A DNA stretch of 6,781 nucleotides from Bdellovibrionaceae bacterium UBA2466 (GCA_002342225.1 DDPO01000139.1:1-6781), one strand, 5' to 3'; shown: positions 1 to 6,781, counted from the first letter of the stretch. The notes: generated from the letters alone by a model not told the origin. A program made the numbers and translations.

Positions 1-2
1 TT

Positions 3-551
3 TTTGACATTCTTATAGCGCTCACTATGGGTCTGCCCCTATCCCCAATACTAGCTCTTATTTGTTTATTGATTAAGCTAGAGGATCAGGGTCCTGCTCT
101 CTACTGGTCGAAAAGAGTCGGAAAACTCAACAAATTGTTCCTAATGCCAAAGTTTAGAAGCATGAAGCTCAACACTCCTCAAGTAGCAACTCATCTTCTC
201 ACAAATCCGGACCAACACCTTACGACAATCGGAAAGTTTCTACGTAAATCTAGTTTGGATGAACTTCCTCAACTTTGGTCGGTATTTATTGGAGATATGT
301 CCGTTGTGGGTCCTAGACCCGCGCTCTTTAACCAAGACGATCTCATAAGTCTGCGAACACAAAAAAGCATCGAGTCTTTAAAACCTGGAATCACCGGATG
401 GGCTCAGATTAATGGACGCGATGACATCTCTATCCCAGCCAAAGTCGAGCTCGACGAATACTACTTAAAAAATCATTCTCTTTTTTTAGATTTCAAAATC
501 ATAGCCCTCACATTTTTTAAAGTGCTTAAAAAAGAGGGGGTCAAACACTAG
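3..551 (+). CDS. Undecaprenyl-phosphate sugar phosphotransferase, PglC/WcaJ-type (5' partial)
   Basis: This enzyme would transfer a sugar 1-phosphate from a UDP-sugar to undecaprenyl phosphate at the inner face of the cytoplasmic membrane, the first step of a surface glycan repeat unit. The frame is open to the window edge, so the ATG at 27 is internal: the eight codons before it read FDILIALT, the usual opening of the family, and only a few residues are missing. Numbering from that ATG, a hydrophobic segment at 1-17 carries the Ser-Pro helix break (S6-P7) of the re-entrant membrane helix known from PglC. Then come RVG at 30-32, KFRSM at 42-46, the catalytic Asp-Glu pair D78-E79 in SLDELPQL, GPRP at 95-98 and PGITGWAQINGR at 120-131. 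The visible 182 residues fit the small monotopic form of about 200, without the extra N-terminal membrane domain of WcaJ/WbaP. The family is secure; the sugar is not. It converges on the dehydratase gene with a 6-bp gap. Confidence 0.93.
   Translation, partial: FDILIALTMGLPLSPILALICLLIKLEDQGPALYWSKRVGKLNKLFLMPKFRSMKLNTPQVATHLLTNPDQHLTTIGKFLRKSSLDELPQLWSVFIGDMSVVGPRPALFNQDDLISLRTQKSIESLKPGITGWAQINGRDDISIPAKVELDEYYLKNHSLFLDFKIIALTFFKVLKKEGVKH
505..538 (-). terminator. Possible stem-loop terminator after the dehydratase gene
   Basis: CCCTC at 505-509 pairs with GAGGG at 534-538, and TTTTTTAA at 513-520 pairs with TTAAAAAA at 526-533. This leaves a 3-nt bulge (510-512) and a 5-nt loop (521-525), for 13 base pairs in all. 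It begins 19 nt past the minus-strand stop at 558, where a terminator for the dehydratase transcript would be expected, but it lies inside the last codons of the plus-strand sugar transferase gene. No clean T-run follows the stem on either strand; the T-runs are inside the stem itself. It may be a weak or Rho-assisted terminator, or a chance result of A/T-rich codons. Confidence 0.3.
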
Positions 552-557
552 TTTTGA

Positions 558-2453
558 TCAATGAACTGTCGGCTGAGGAGACAAGGACGAATTGGTTTCC
601 AATTGAGGCTGGTATTCAGGAACTAAAGTTTGCACTCTATCTTGAATCTCGGATGGATAATAAGACTGAGACTTCCCGAGAACAGAATCTAAATGTTGAT
701 TAAATTTCTCCCCCACTTCACGGGCTTTCGCCACTCGAATCATAGGATGACTTGTCTCGAGAGTCACTTCGCTTTCAAATAAAACTTCTTCGTATAGTTT
801 CTCTCCTGGCCTTAGTCCGGTAAAGACGATCTCAATATCTTTACCTTCCTGAAGACCATTTAAAATGATCAGTTGTCTTGCAAGGTCGACAATTTTGACT
901 GGCGAACCCATATCCAAAACAAATATTTCTCCCCCTTTACCAATGACACTCGCTTGAAGAATGAGTTGAGCAGCTTCAGAGATCGACATAAAAAACCGAT
1001 TCACTTCAGGGTGAGTCACGGTTACTGGCCCTCCCTCTTTAATCTGCTTTAGAAACAACGGAATAACACTTCCTGAGCTTCCAATCACATTACCAAATCT
1101 TACAATCGCAAATTTGGTAACGTTTGTCTGAGATTGGTAATGTTGACAAATCATCTCCGCAATACGCTTGGTAGCGCCCATGATGTTTGTTGGATTGACC
1201 GCTTTGTCTGTCGAGACCATCACAAACCTATCCAAACGGTACTTAGTGGCTAACTCGGCAACAACTCGGGTTCCATGAATGTTATTGCTAATAGCCTGTT
1301 CCGGATTTTTTTCCATGATTGGCACATGCTTATAAGCTGCTGCATGGATAGCCACTTGGGGCCTATAATGCGAAAACACTTTCTCCATTTGAGGCTTATC
1401 TTTGATGTCTACGATGAGCCCTTCAAATTGGGCTTTTGGTAAAAGTTTTAAAAGGTTTTGCTCAAGTTGATAGAGATTAAACTCAGAAATCTCCACTGCA
1501 ATTATCTTCTTAGGCTTAAACTTGGCAATTTGTGCGCAAAGTTCAGAGCCAATCGATCCCCCTGCACCCGTTACTAAGACGATTTTGTCCTTTAACATTA
1601 AACTGATTTGATTAACTTCGAGTACTGCAGCTTTTCGTCCTATCAAATCCTCTAAGCCCACATTCTGCAGCTGAGTAGGATCAATTTTGCCCGATAAATA
1701 ATCGGACATTTTAGGCAGTCTTTTAATGACAACACTCAAACCTTTGCAACGGGCAATAATTCGCCCTAAAGTTTCAGAGGATGCGTTTGGGATGGCGATT
1801 ACAATTTTATTAACTTTATATTTTTCGCAAACCCATGGGATTTGGTCGATAGTTCCTGCAACAGGAACTCTATGGACCCATTTATTTAAATAAGATTTAT
1901 TATCGTCAACAAATGCGACTACTTTCATTTTTAGTAGAGGATTGCTTTTGACACTCCTTAAAAACTGCTCGCCCGAACTTCCGGCGCCTACAATCAAAAC
2001 ATTCACACTTTCTTCACTTGGAATTCTTGTTACAAAAACTTCGCGCAAAAGCCTGTAGGAGAACCGCCCTCCCCCCAGAAAAATAACAAGCAAGAGCCAA
2101 TCGATGACCAAGGAGGAGCGAGGAATATGCTCCAATCGAGTAAAAAGGAACAAAGCAAGATAGGATGCCATTACACCCAACGAGGCACCACGAACAACTC
2201 GGATGAGATCTGGAGCACTAGAGAACCTCCAAATACCTCGATAAAGACCACAAAAATAAAAGACTACCAACTGACAGGTAGCCACTAAAGCTAGACACCC
2301 CAAAAAATATTGGGGTTCCTCGGTCAGAAACTCAAATTTTCCAAAGGCTAAAGAAAGAGCAAACAAAAGAGAAATTGCCGAAGCCACAAAGTCATGCAGG
2401 ACAGCGAGAGAGGTCTTCTGCCACCCTCTTAGATTATCAATTGAACTAATCAT
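558..2453 (-). CDS. Membrane-bound nucleoside-diphosphate-sugar 4,6-dehydratase, CapD/WbpM/PglF family
   Basis: This family removes water from UDP-GlcNAc (or a related UDP-sugar) using NAD, giving a UDP-4-keto-6-deoxy sugar for O-antigen, capsule or glycoprotein glycans. The 631 residues match the long membrane form. Four hydrophobic segments lie at about 15-38, 48-70, 88-105 and 113-128. A first Rossmann-like domain has GAGSSG at 156-161 and HRVPVAG at 194-200. The catalytic extended-SDR domain has TGAGGSIG at 295-302, AAAYKHVPIME at 371-381, STDKAVNPTN at 414-423, MGATK at 425-429, RFGNV at 452-456 and GLRPGEK at 546-552. Met425 stands where most SDRs have the catalytic Tyr, as in WbpM and PglF; T415, D416 and K417 match the PglF catalytic residues as I recall them. 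The last 20 or so residues are rich in Gln, Ser and Pro and look disordered. No strong ribosome binding site precedes the ATG, but the N-terminus fits the family. CapD, WbpM and PglF cannot be told apart from sequence alone. Confidence 0.94.
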   Translation of the reverse strand: MISSIDNLRGWQKTSLAVLHDFVASAISLLFALSLAFGKFEFLTEEPQYFLGCLALVATCQLVVFYFCGLYRGIWRFSSAPDLIRVVRGASLGVMASYLALFLFTRLEHIPRSSLVIDWLLLVIFLGGGRFSYRLLREVFVTRIPSEESVNVLIVGAGSSGEQFLRSVKSNPLLKMKVVAFVDDNKSYLNKWVHRVPVAGTIDQIPWVCEKYKVNKIVIAIPNASSETLGRIIARCKGLSVVIKRLPKMSDYLSGKIDPTQLQNVGLEDLIGRKAAVLEVNQISLMLKDKIVLVTGAGGSIGSELCAQIAKFKPKKIIAVEISEFNLYQLEQNLLKLLPKAQFEGLIVDIKDKPQMEKVFSHYRPQVAIHAAAYKHVPIMEKNPEQAISNNIHGTRVVAELATKYRLDRFVMVSTDKAVNPTNIMGATKRIAEMICQHYQSQTNVTKFAIVRFGNVIGSSGSVIPLFLKQIKEGGPVTVTHPEVNRFFMSISEAAQLILQASVIGKGGEIFVLDMGSPVKIVDLARQLIILNGLQEGKDIEIVFTGLRPGEKLYEEVLFESEVTLETSHPMIRVAKAREVGEKFNQHLDSVLGKSQSYYPSEIQDRVQTLVPEYQPQLETNSSLSPQPTVH

Positions 2454-2541
2454 CTACTTATAATTACAGATAAAACTTTAAGCCCCCCACTTTTACTCGG
2501 TTTAGCTGTGTTTGCAAGGAGATAGTCTTAAGTGACTGTTT

Positions 2542-3306
2542 TTAAAGCGCTTTGGTGTAGCCACCATCCGCTAAAACATCAGTTCCCGTGACATAGGTAT
2601 TTCCATTAGAGCATAGAAAAACCGCAACTCTCGCTATTTCCTCGGGCTCTGCAATTCTTCCAACCGCAGTCTCTTGGGCCATTGATTCAAAAAATGCCGG
2701 TGACTTTTTCTTTAGCTCCTCAAGTCGGGCCGTACCTGTTGGACCCGGTAACAAATTATTAACAAGGATTCCCGTTCTTCCCACTTCTTTTGCTAAGCTT
2801 TTGGTGTAAGCAGTAAGCCCTGCGCGAAAAGTTGCACTCACAGGGAGTTTAGGAATGATCTCAACTGCAGAAGTCGAAGTTACAGTCAGGACTCGGCCCC
2901 ACTTTCTCTTTTTCATTCCGGGTAAAACCAGTTGGGACAACAAAATCACACTTCTCAGAAGTGACTGATAGCCTTTGTCCCATCCTTCGAGCGAAATATC
3001 CAACGTGGCACCAGCAGCCGGCCCACCAACATTATTGATTAAAATATCGATGTTTCCTGCTTTTTGAATATCTGTGACCACTTTACGAATCTTTTTTTCA
3101 TCGTTGAGATCAAGCTCTTTGCCAAGGATTTTTACAGTGGGATTTTTTCGTTTAAGTTTCTTTACAGCATTCTCTACGTGGGAATAATCACGGCTCGCAA
3201 TGATGACATTAGCCCCTTCCTCAACAAAGGCCTCTGCAATTGCAAAGCCGATACCTGCCGACCCACCCGTGATAAAAGCTGTTCTGTTTTTTAAACCAAG
3301 CTCCAT
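2542..3306 (-). CDS. Atypical short-chain dehydrogenase/reductase (SDR) family protein
   Basis: A 254-residue, probably cytoplasmic classical-SDR fold; the substrate is unknown. The start used is the ATG at 3306, which forms a TAATG overlap with the recG stop and has a G-rich ribosome binding site. A start at 3342 would add 12 residues inside recG with no support. The cofactor site TGGSAGIG is at 13-20, and NNVGG at 91-95 replaces the usual NNAG. Of the Asn-Ser-Tyr-Lys tetrad only Ser144 remains. Aligned on TKSLAKE, the Tyr position is Ser157 and the Lys position is Arg161; aligned on the W109-D110 helix, the Asn position is Leu116. The pattern LLxSV...VSATxRAGL...NNLLPGPTGTARL matches a known divergent group often labelled 3-oxoacyl-ACP-reductase-like, so this is not simple decay. 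The C-terminal VTGTDVLADGG (239-249) is normal for SDRs. It may bind NAD(P) without standard reductase activity. The SDR fold is secure, the role is not. The next gene begins 88 bp downstream. Confidence 0.9.
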   Translation of the reverse strand: MELGLKNRTAFITGGSAGIGFAIAEAFVEEGANVIIASRDYSHVENAVKKLKRKNPTVKILGKELDLNDEKKIRKVVTDIQKAGNIDILINNVGGPAAGATLDISLEGWDKGYQSLLRSVILLSQLVLPGMKKRKWGRVLTVTSTSAVEIIPKLPVSATFRAGLTAYTKSLAKEVGRTGILVNNLLPGPTGTARLEELKKKSPAFFESMAQETAVGRIAEPEEIARVAVFLCSNGNTYVTGTDVLADGGYTKAL

Positions 3307-5384
3307 TATCCCCCCTTGAGCCTTTCGAGCTTCTCTTTCCATCGATTTTCTACTAACGACCGTACTTTTTTATTCTCAGGCAAACTTAAATTGGGATCTC
3401 GCTCCAAAAGTTGAAGTGCTTCATCCCTCGCGTAAGAGAGTAAATCGGCATCCCGTAAAATATGTCCCACCCGAAAGCCTGGCAAACCACTTTGTCGCGT
3501 TCCTAAAAACTCTCCGGGTCCCCGCAGCCGTAAATCTTCCTCAGCAATTTCAAAACCATCTTCCGAGCGCTCCATGATTCGTAACCTCTCGGTAACGTAA
3601 ACATCGGCAACAAGAACACACTCGCTATGAAGAGATCCCCGCCCTACCCGTCCTCGAAGTTGATGTAATTGAGAGAGGCCTAATCGCTCTGGATGCTCAA
3701 TAGCTATAAGTGTAGCGTTGGGAACATCGATACCCACTTCAATCACTGTAGTTGCAACGAGAATATCATAGACTTTATTCTTAAAATCCATGAGGATCTT
3801 ATCTTTCTCTTCGGCTTTCATCTTTCCATGCAAAAGAGCAATAGACTGGGTAGGAAATATCTCTTTTTTTAGAGTTTCATACATCTCGGTCGCTGATTTC
3901 AGATCCAGTTTCTCAGAAGCTTCTATCAGCGGATAAATAATATAAACCTGTTCCCCTTTTTGGAGTCGTTCCCGAATTTTTGAATAAAGCTTTGGTCTCT
4001 CTCTTTCTCGAAGAATCGAGGTTTTAATGGGAATTCGGTTTGCCGGTTTTTCTCGAATAATAGAAAGATCCAAATCTCCATAAAGTGTGAAGGCCAAAGT
4101 TCTGGGAATGGGGGTTGCTGTCATCATCAGTAAATGCACCCCTTCCCCTTTTTGAATAAGGGCATTTCTTTGCTCAACTCCAAACCTGTGCTGTTCATCT
4201 ACAATCACAAGTCCAAGTCGATGGAATACGACCCCTTTTTGAAAAAGTGCATGAGTTCCAATAATCACGTGAGCTTTTCCCTCACGAATGGAATCTCTGT
4301 CCTCTTTGACTCCTGCATTGGAATGAGTCAAAAGCATCGGGACTAAATTTGTTCCTTCTAAAAGTTTTTGAGCTGTTCTAAAATGCTGCTGAGCCAAAAG
4401 CTCTGTTGGCGCCATTATAGCTGTTTGATACCCACTGCCCCCTGCTATCACTGCTGAAGCCAGAGCCACAACAGTTTTTCCAGAGCCTACATCGCCTTGA
4501 ACCAATCGGCTCATCGAAAAATTTCTGCAGAGATCTTTTTCGATTTCCTTCAGCGTCTTTTCTTGATCTCCAGTCAGTTTAAATGGCAACGACCTTATAA
4601 AATCTGTAAGTTTTGAATGAGCGCTATCGAGCCTTGGAGCTTGCTCCAACTGTTGCCTCTGTTTTTTTAGGCCCAAACCTAACTGCAGGACAAAAAATTC
4701 CTCAAAAATAATTCTCTGTAAAAACTTGGATATCTCATTTTCGTTTGGACACTCGTCAGGAAAATGAACTGCGCGAAAACTAGCTCTAAGCGTGGGCAGT
4801 TCCAGCTTTCCTCGAATGTTTTCAGGAAGAGAGTCCTCCAAGGAGTTGAGCGAAACTTTGATCACTTCGCCCATCATTTTACGAATCGTCTTTTGATGAA
4901 GTCCCTCAGTTTCACTGTAGACCGGTACAACTCTTCCAAAATGGATAGAGGCTTTGGGTTTTCCCTCATGAAACTCTTGAATTTTTTCGTACTCCGGATG
5001 ACTCAAAGTAAATGAGTTTCTAAAAACTTTCACTTCTCCGAAAACTACGACGGTGTTCCCTACCGCAAAATCCTCTTTTAAAGTAGGGTAGGCATGGAAC
5101 CACGAAAGCTGAATTCGTCCTGTGTCATCACCTGCCACAACTTCTAATCTAGCTTTTCTACCCATCCGGATCTCTTTCTGAGAAAAGACGGTTAAAAGAA
5201 GAGTAGCGTTTTGATTAGGAACAATATCCCTAATCTTCAGGATTCGACGGCGGTCTTCGTAAGTTCGTGGCAAAAAATAGAGGGCATCTTCGATGGTCGA
5301 AATGCCCTTTTTTGAAAGTACCTGAGCGAGCTTCGGACCTACACCTTTGATAAATTGAATGTCGGTCGAAAGTACATCACTCAT
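3306..5384 (-). CDS. recG: ATP-dependent DNA helicase RecG
   Basis: RecG is a superfamily 2 double-stranded DNA translocase that remodels stalled replication forks and branch-migrates Holliday junctions and R-loops. The 692 residues are almost exactly the E. coli length (693). The N-terminal wedge part starts with a helix-hairpin-helix-like KGVGPKLAQVL (13-23), followed by an OB-type region to about residue 150. The helicase core has Walker A GDVGSGKT at 297-304, the DEQH box at 396-399 followed by RFGVEQR, TAT at 422-424, TTVIEVGIDVPN at 545-556 and motif VI QLRGRVGRG at 575-583. The C-terminal RecG signature GPGEFLGTRQSG is at 622-633. No key residue is missing. The ATG overlaps the end of greA by 8 bp (ATGAGTGA), and only a weak purine stretch precedes it, so translation is probably coupled to greA. 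Its stop overlaps the SDR start by one base. Confidence 0.98.
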   Translation of the reverse strand: MSDVLSTDIQFIKGVGPKLAQVLSKKGISTIEDALYFLPRTYEDRRRILKIRDIVPNQNATLLLTVFSQKEIRMGRKARLEVVAGDDTGRIQLSWFHAYPTLKEDFAVGNTVVVFGEVKVFRNSFTLSHPEYEKIQEFHEGKPKASIHFGRVVPVYSETEGLHQKTIRKMMGEVIKVSLNSLEDSLPENIRGKLELPTLRASFRAVHFPDECPNENEISKFLQRIIFEEFFVLQLGLGLKKQRQQLEQAPRLDSAHSKLTDFIRSLPFKLTGDQEKTLKEIEKDLCRNFSMSRLVQGDVGSGKTVVALASAVIAGGSGYQTAIMAPTELLAQQHFRTAQKLLEGTNLVPMLLTHSNAGVKEDRDSIREGKAHVIIGTHALFQKGVVFHRLGLVIVDEQHRFGVEQRNALIQKGEGVHLLMMTATPIPRTLAFTLYGDLDLSIIREKPANRIPIKTSILRERERPKLYSKIRERLQKGEQVYIIYPLIEASEKLDLKSATEMYETLKKEIFPTQSIALLHGKMKAEEKDKILMDFKNKVYDILVATTVIEVGIDVPNATLIAIEHPERLGLSQLHQLRGRVGRGSLHSECVLVADVYVTERLRIMERSEDGFEIAEEDLRLRGPGEFLGTRQSGLPGFRVGHILRDADLLSYARDEALQLLERDPNLSLPENKKVRSLVENRWKEKLERLKGG
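3310..3317 (-). promoter_or_regulatory. Ribosome binding site that fixes the SDR start
   Basis: On the minus strand the sequence AAGGGGGG sits inside the last codons of recG, followed by ATAATG. From the AAGGGG core to the ATG at 3306 is 5 nt, a good spacing. It supports the start at 3306 over the in-frame ATG at 3342 and fits coupled translation through the TAATG junction. Confidence 0.7.
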
Positions 5385-5850
5385 ACTTAACGCTTAAAAT
5401 TTCGTACTCGACATCCCCTTTGGGGACTCTCACGGTGACAGAGTCACCCTCTTTTTTATTGAGAAGCTGCCTAGCGACGGGAGATTCGATCGAGATCATT
5501 CCAGCTTTAATATCTGCTTCGTCGGTTCCTACGATTGAATAGTTCTTGATCTCGTCAGAGTCCAAATCCTTCAATTTGATCGTAGCTCCAAACACAATCT
5601 TATCTGTACGAATCTCACGAGGATCGACCACCAAGGCGCGAGCCAGTTTATCTTCAATTTCTTTAATACGACCCTCGATAAAACCCTGTTTCTCTTTCGC
5701 AGCATCGTACTCAGCATTCTCAGAAAGATCTCCATGAGCTCTGGCTTTTGCGATCTCTTCAATCACTTTAGGGCGCTCGATTGACTTCAGATGTTTCAAC
5801 TCGTCATCTAATTTGCTCTTTCCACGAACAGTCATGGGAATTTGGCTCAT
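5377..5850 (-). CDS. greA: Transcription elongation factor GreA
   Basis: GreA enters the RNA polymerase secondary channel and stimulates cleavage of backtracked RNA, rescuing stalled elongation complexes. From the ATG at 5850 the protein has 157 residues (E. coli GreA has 158) and begins MSQIPMTVRG, matching MQAIPMTLRG in E. coli. With this start the catalytic acidic pair in HGDLSENAEY falls at D41 and E44, the E. coli numbering. An ATG two codons upstream (5856) is also possible, but it lies only 3 nt from the ribosome binding site. Residues 1-75 form the coiled-coil hairpin. The C-terminal FKBP-like domain runs from about 80 to 157 and includes VFGATIKLKDLDSDE, VGTDEAD and SPVARQLL. It lies 34 bp after carB and overlaps recG by 8 bp. 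carB followed by greA is a common order in proteobacteria. Confidence 0.98.
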   Translation of the reverse strand: MSQIPMTVRGKSKLDDELKHLKSIERPKVIEEIAKARAHGDLSENAEYDAAKEKQGFIEGRIKEIEDKLARALVVDPREIRTDKIVFGATIKLKDLDSDEIKNYSIVGTDEADIKAGMISIESPVARQLLNKKEGDSVTVRVPKGDVEYEILSVKYE

Positions 5851-5858
5851 TTTCATTT

Positions 5859-5866
5859 ACCTCTTT
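5859..5866 (-). promoter_or_regulatory. greA ribosome binding site
   Basis: The minus strand reads AAAGAGGT in the carB-greA gap, matching the anti-16S consensus AGGAGGT at 6 of 7 bases over AGAGGT and its flank. It lies 9 nt before the ATG at 5850 and 3 nt before the ATG at 5856, counted from the GG, so it favours the shorter GreA. Confidence 0.65.
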
Positions 5867-5884
5867 AGCATCACACTTTGAGAA

Positions 5885-6781
5885 CTATCGCTCTTGCAAA
5901 CAATGAGTCTCTAAATTTATTTTTTTCATTTGGGAGATTGCTTGAACACCAGCTTTGGCCGAAGCGAGGGTTGTGAAATAGCATAAATTGCGCATTAAAG
6001 TGGCCCGTCTCAGTTCATAGGCCGCTCCAACTTCATGTACCCCTAAAGCCGAAGTATTCACCACTAAGTGAATCTCACCATTTTTGATATGGTCTACCAC
6101 ATGTGGGCGGCCTTCGTTGACTTTATTTACGACCGAAACCCTAATATTTTCCCCTTTTAAAGCATCAGCTGTTCCTCGGGTCGCACAAATCTCAAACCCA
6201 AGATCGACAAGCTTTAATGCAATATTTTTAACTACTTCCTTATCATCATCTTTGACACTGAGAAAGGCTTTGCCCGATTTAGGTAAAGGGAATCCAGCAG
6301 CAATAGTCGATTTTCCAAAAGCTTCTCCAAAGGTTTTACCGACCCCCATCACTTCTCCAGTTGAACGCATTTCAGGTCCCAATATTACGTCCGTGCCCGT
6401 AAAGCGAGTGAATGGGAAAACCGACTCTTTCACATAAACAAGGTCCATTTTCGGTTCAGGAATTCGAAGGTCTTTCAGTTTTTGACCCATCATCACTTTC
6501 ATCGCTATCTTGGCATAAGGGATTCCTTTGGCCTTGCTGGCAAAAGGAACGGTTCTCGAGGCTCTAGGATTTACTTCTAAAACAAAGATCTCGCCTCTTT
6601 CGATAGCAAACTGAATATTGATGAGACCTTTGACCTTCAACTCAAGAGAGATCAGACGCGTTTGCCGTTCCAATTCTTTTTGAATCTCTTCGGAGAGAGT
6701 CATGGGTGGTAAAGAGCAAGCGGAATCTCCGGAGTGAACACCTGCTTCTTGAATTTGCTCCATCATACCCACGATGGTTAC
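5885..6781 (-). CDS. carB: Carbamoyl-phosphate synthase large subunit CarB, C-terminal part (5' truncated by the window)
   Basis: CarB makes carbamoyl phosphate from bicarbonate, ammonia (from glutamine via CarA) and two ATP, feeding pyrimidine and arginine synthesis. The last 298 of about 1070 residues are present. The frame is open to the window edge, so the GTG at 6772 is internal. The visible part holds the end of the second ATP-grasp domain (AGVHSGDSACSLPP, EVNPRASRTVPF, LGPEMRSTGEVMGVG) and the whole MGS-like allosteric domain from GKAFLSVKD onward. Counting from the first complete codon, K181, T201, T204, K220 and N242 line up without gaps with E. coli K954, T974, T977, K993 and N1015, which bind IMP/UMP; E. 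coli T1017 is Ser244 here. The first Thr of the FTT motif near residue 270 matches the ornithine-site T1042. Allosteric control by nucleotides therefore looks preserved, though this is inferred from conserved residues. It ends in TAG 34 bp before greA and is probably the upstream member of the same operon. Confidence 0.98.
   Translation of the reverse strand, partial: VTIVGMMEQIQEAGVHSGDSACSLPPMTLSEEIQKELERQTRLISLELKVKGLINIQFAIERGEIFVLEVNPRASRTVPFASKAKGIPYAKIAMKVMMGQKLKDLRIPEPKMDLVYVKESVFPFTRFTGTDVILGPEMRSTGEVMGVGKTFGEAFGKSTIAAGFPLPKSGKAFLSVKDDDKEVVKNIALKLVDLGFEICATRGTADALKGENIRVSVVNKVNEGRPHVVDHIKNGEIHLVVNTSALGVHEVGAAYELRRATLMRNLCYFTTLASAKAGVQAISQMKKINLETHCLQER

Noticed and set aside
27..29. 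ATG as the start of the sugar transferase
   Set aside because: The frame stays open to the window edge and the upstream codons read FDILIALT, the conserved N-terminus of the family, so the true start lies left of position 1.
481..487. Run of seven T in the sugar transferase gene as a slippage or frameshift site
   Set aside because: The frame continues unbroken through normal family sequence (SLFLDFKI) to the stop, with nothing to suggest slippage.
554..561. Perfect palindrome TTGATCAA at the convergent junction
   Set aside because: Eight bases of palindrome containing a stop codon is common by chance; no second copy was noticed nearby and it has no regulatory context.
2454..2541. Promoter or terminator in the 88-bp gap between the SDR and dehydratase genes
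   Set aside because: I looked on the minus strand for -35/-10 pairs: TTGCAA has no matching -10 at 16-18 nt, and TATAAG lies too close to the start codon. No stem with a T-run follows the SDR stop. A promoter may exist here but the sequence does not show one clearly.
2524..2542. AGTC...GACT hairpin followed by a T-run on the plus strand
   Set aside because: The stem is only 4 bp, and no plus-strand gene lies upstream to need a terminator there.
3064..3294. Short plus-strand open frames inside the SDR, recG (4134-4346, 4764-5015) and greA (5546-5737) genes, and a minus-strand one at 5571-5762
   Set aside because: All overlap well-supported genes in other frames, and their composition is what the antisense or shifted frame of those genes would give.
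3307..3342. The longer SDR start with a 12-residue extension inside recG
   Set aside because: The extension has no SDR homology, and the ATG at 3306 has a good ribosome binding site and a TAATG junction.
6084..6437. 117-residue open frame on the plus strand inside carB
   Set aside because: It lies wholly antisense to strongly conserved CarB coding sequence, shows no recognisable motif and has no convincing ribosome binding site; it is a shadow frame.
6770..6772. GTG as a start codon for CarB
   Set aside because: The codons before it (V-T-I) continue the CarB alignment to the window edge; the gene is simply cut.

Overview
The window looks like ordinary chromosomal DNA from a Gram-negative bacterium, probably a proteobacterium or a close relative. 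GreA and the C-terminus of CarB align almost without gaps to the E. coli proteins as I remember them, and genes are packed with few gaps. I cannot name the genus; a Bdellovibrio-like lineage is only an impression.

There are six genes. On the minus strand, reading from the right edge: the 3' part of carB (carbamoyl-phosphate synthase large subunit, cut by the window edge), greA (transcript cleavage factor), recG (branch-migration helicase), an atypical short-chain dehydrogenase (SDR), and then, after an 88-bp gap, a membrane-bound nucleotide-sugar 4,6-dehydratase of the CapD/WbpM/PglF type. On the plus strand at the left edge is the 3' part of a small phosphoglycosyl transferase (PglC/WcaJ-type sugar transferase). 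Its stop lies 6 bp from the stop of the dehydratase, so those two genes converge.

carB, greA, recG and the SDR gene look like one transcription unit: a 34-bp gap, then an 8-bp overlap, then a TAATG stop/start overlap. The functions are housekeeping (pyrimidine/arginine precursor supply, transcription elongation, fork repair) plus a reductase-like protein of unknown substrate. The dehydratase and the sugar transferase belong to surface glycan synthesis. The first would make a 4-keto-6-deoxy UDP-sugar, and the second would load a sugar phosphate onto undecaprenyl phosphate. They probably mark the edge of a polysaccharide locus that continues to the left of the window.

No RNA gene, CRISPR array, mobile element or long repeat was seen, and no gap exceeds 88 bp. 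I found no previously undescribed system. The points most worth a second look are the SDR that has lost three of the four catalytic tetrad residues, and a stem-loop buried in the end of the sugar transferase gene, just downstream of the convergent dehydratase stop.
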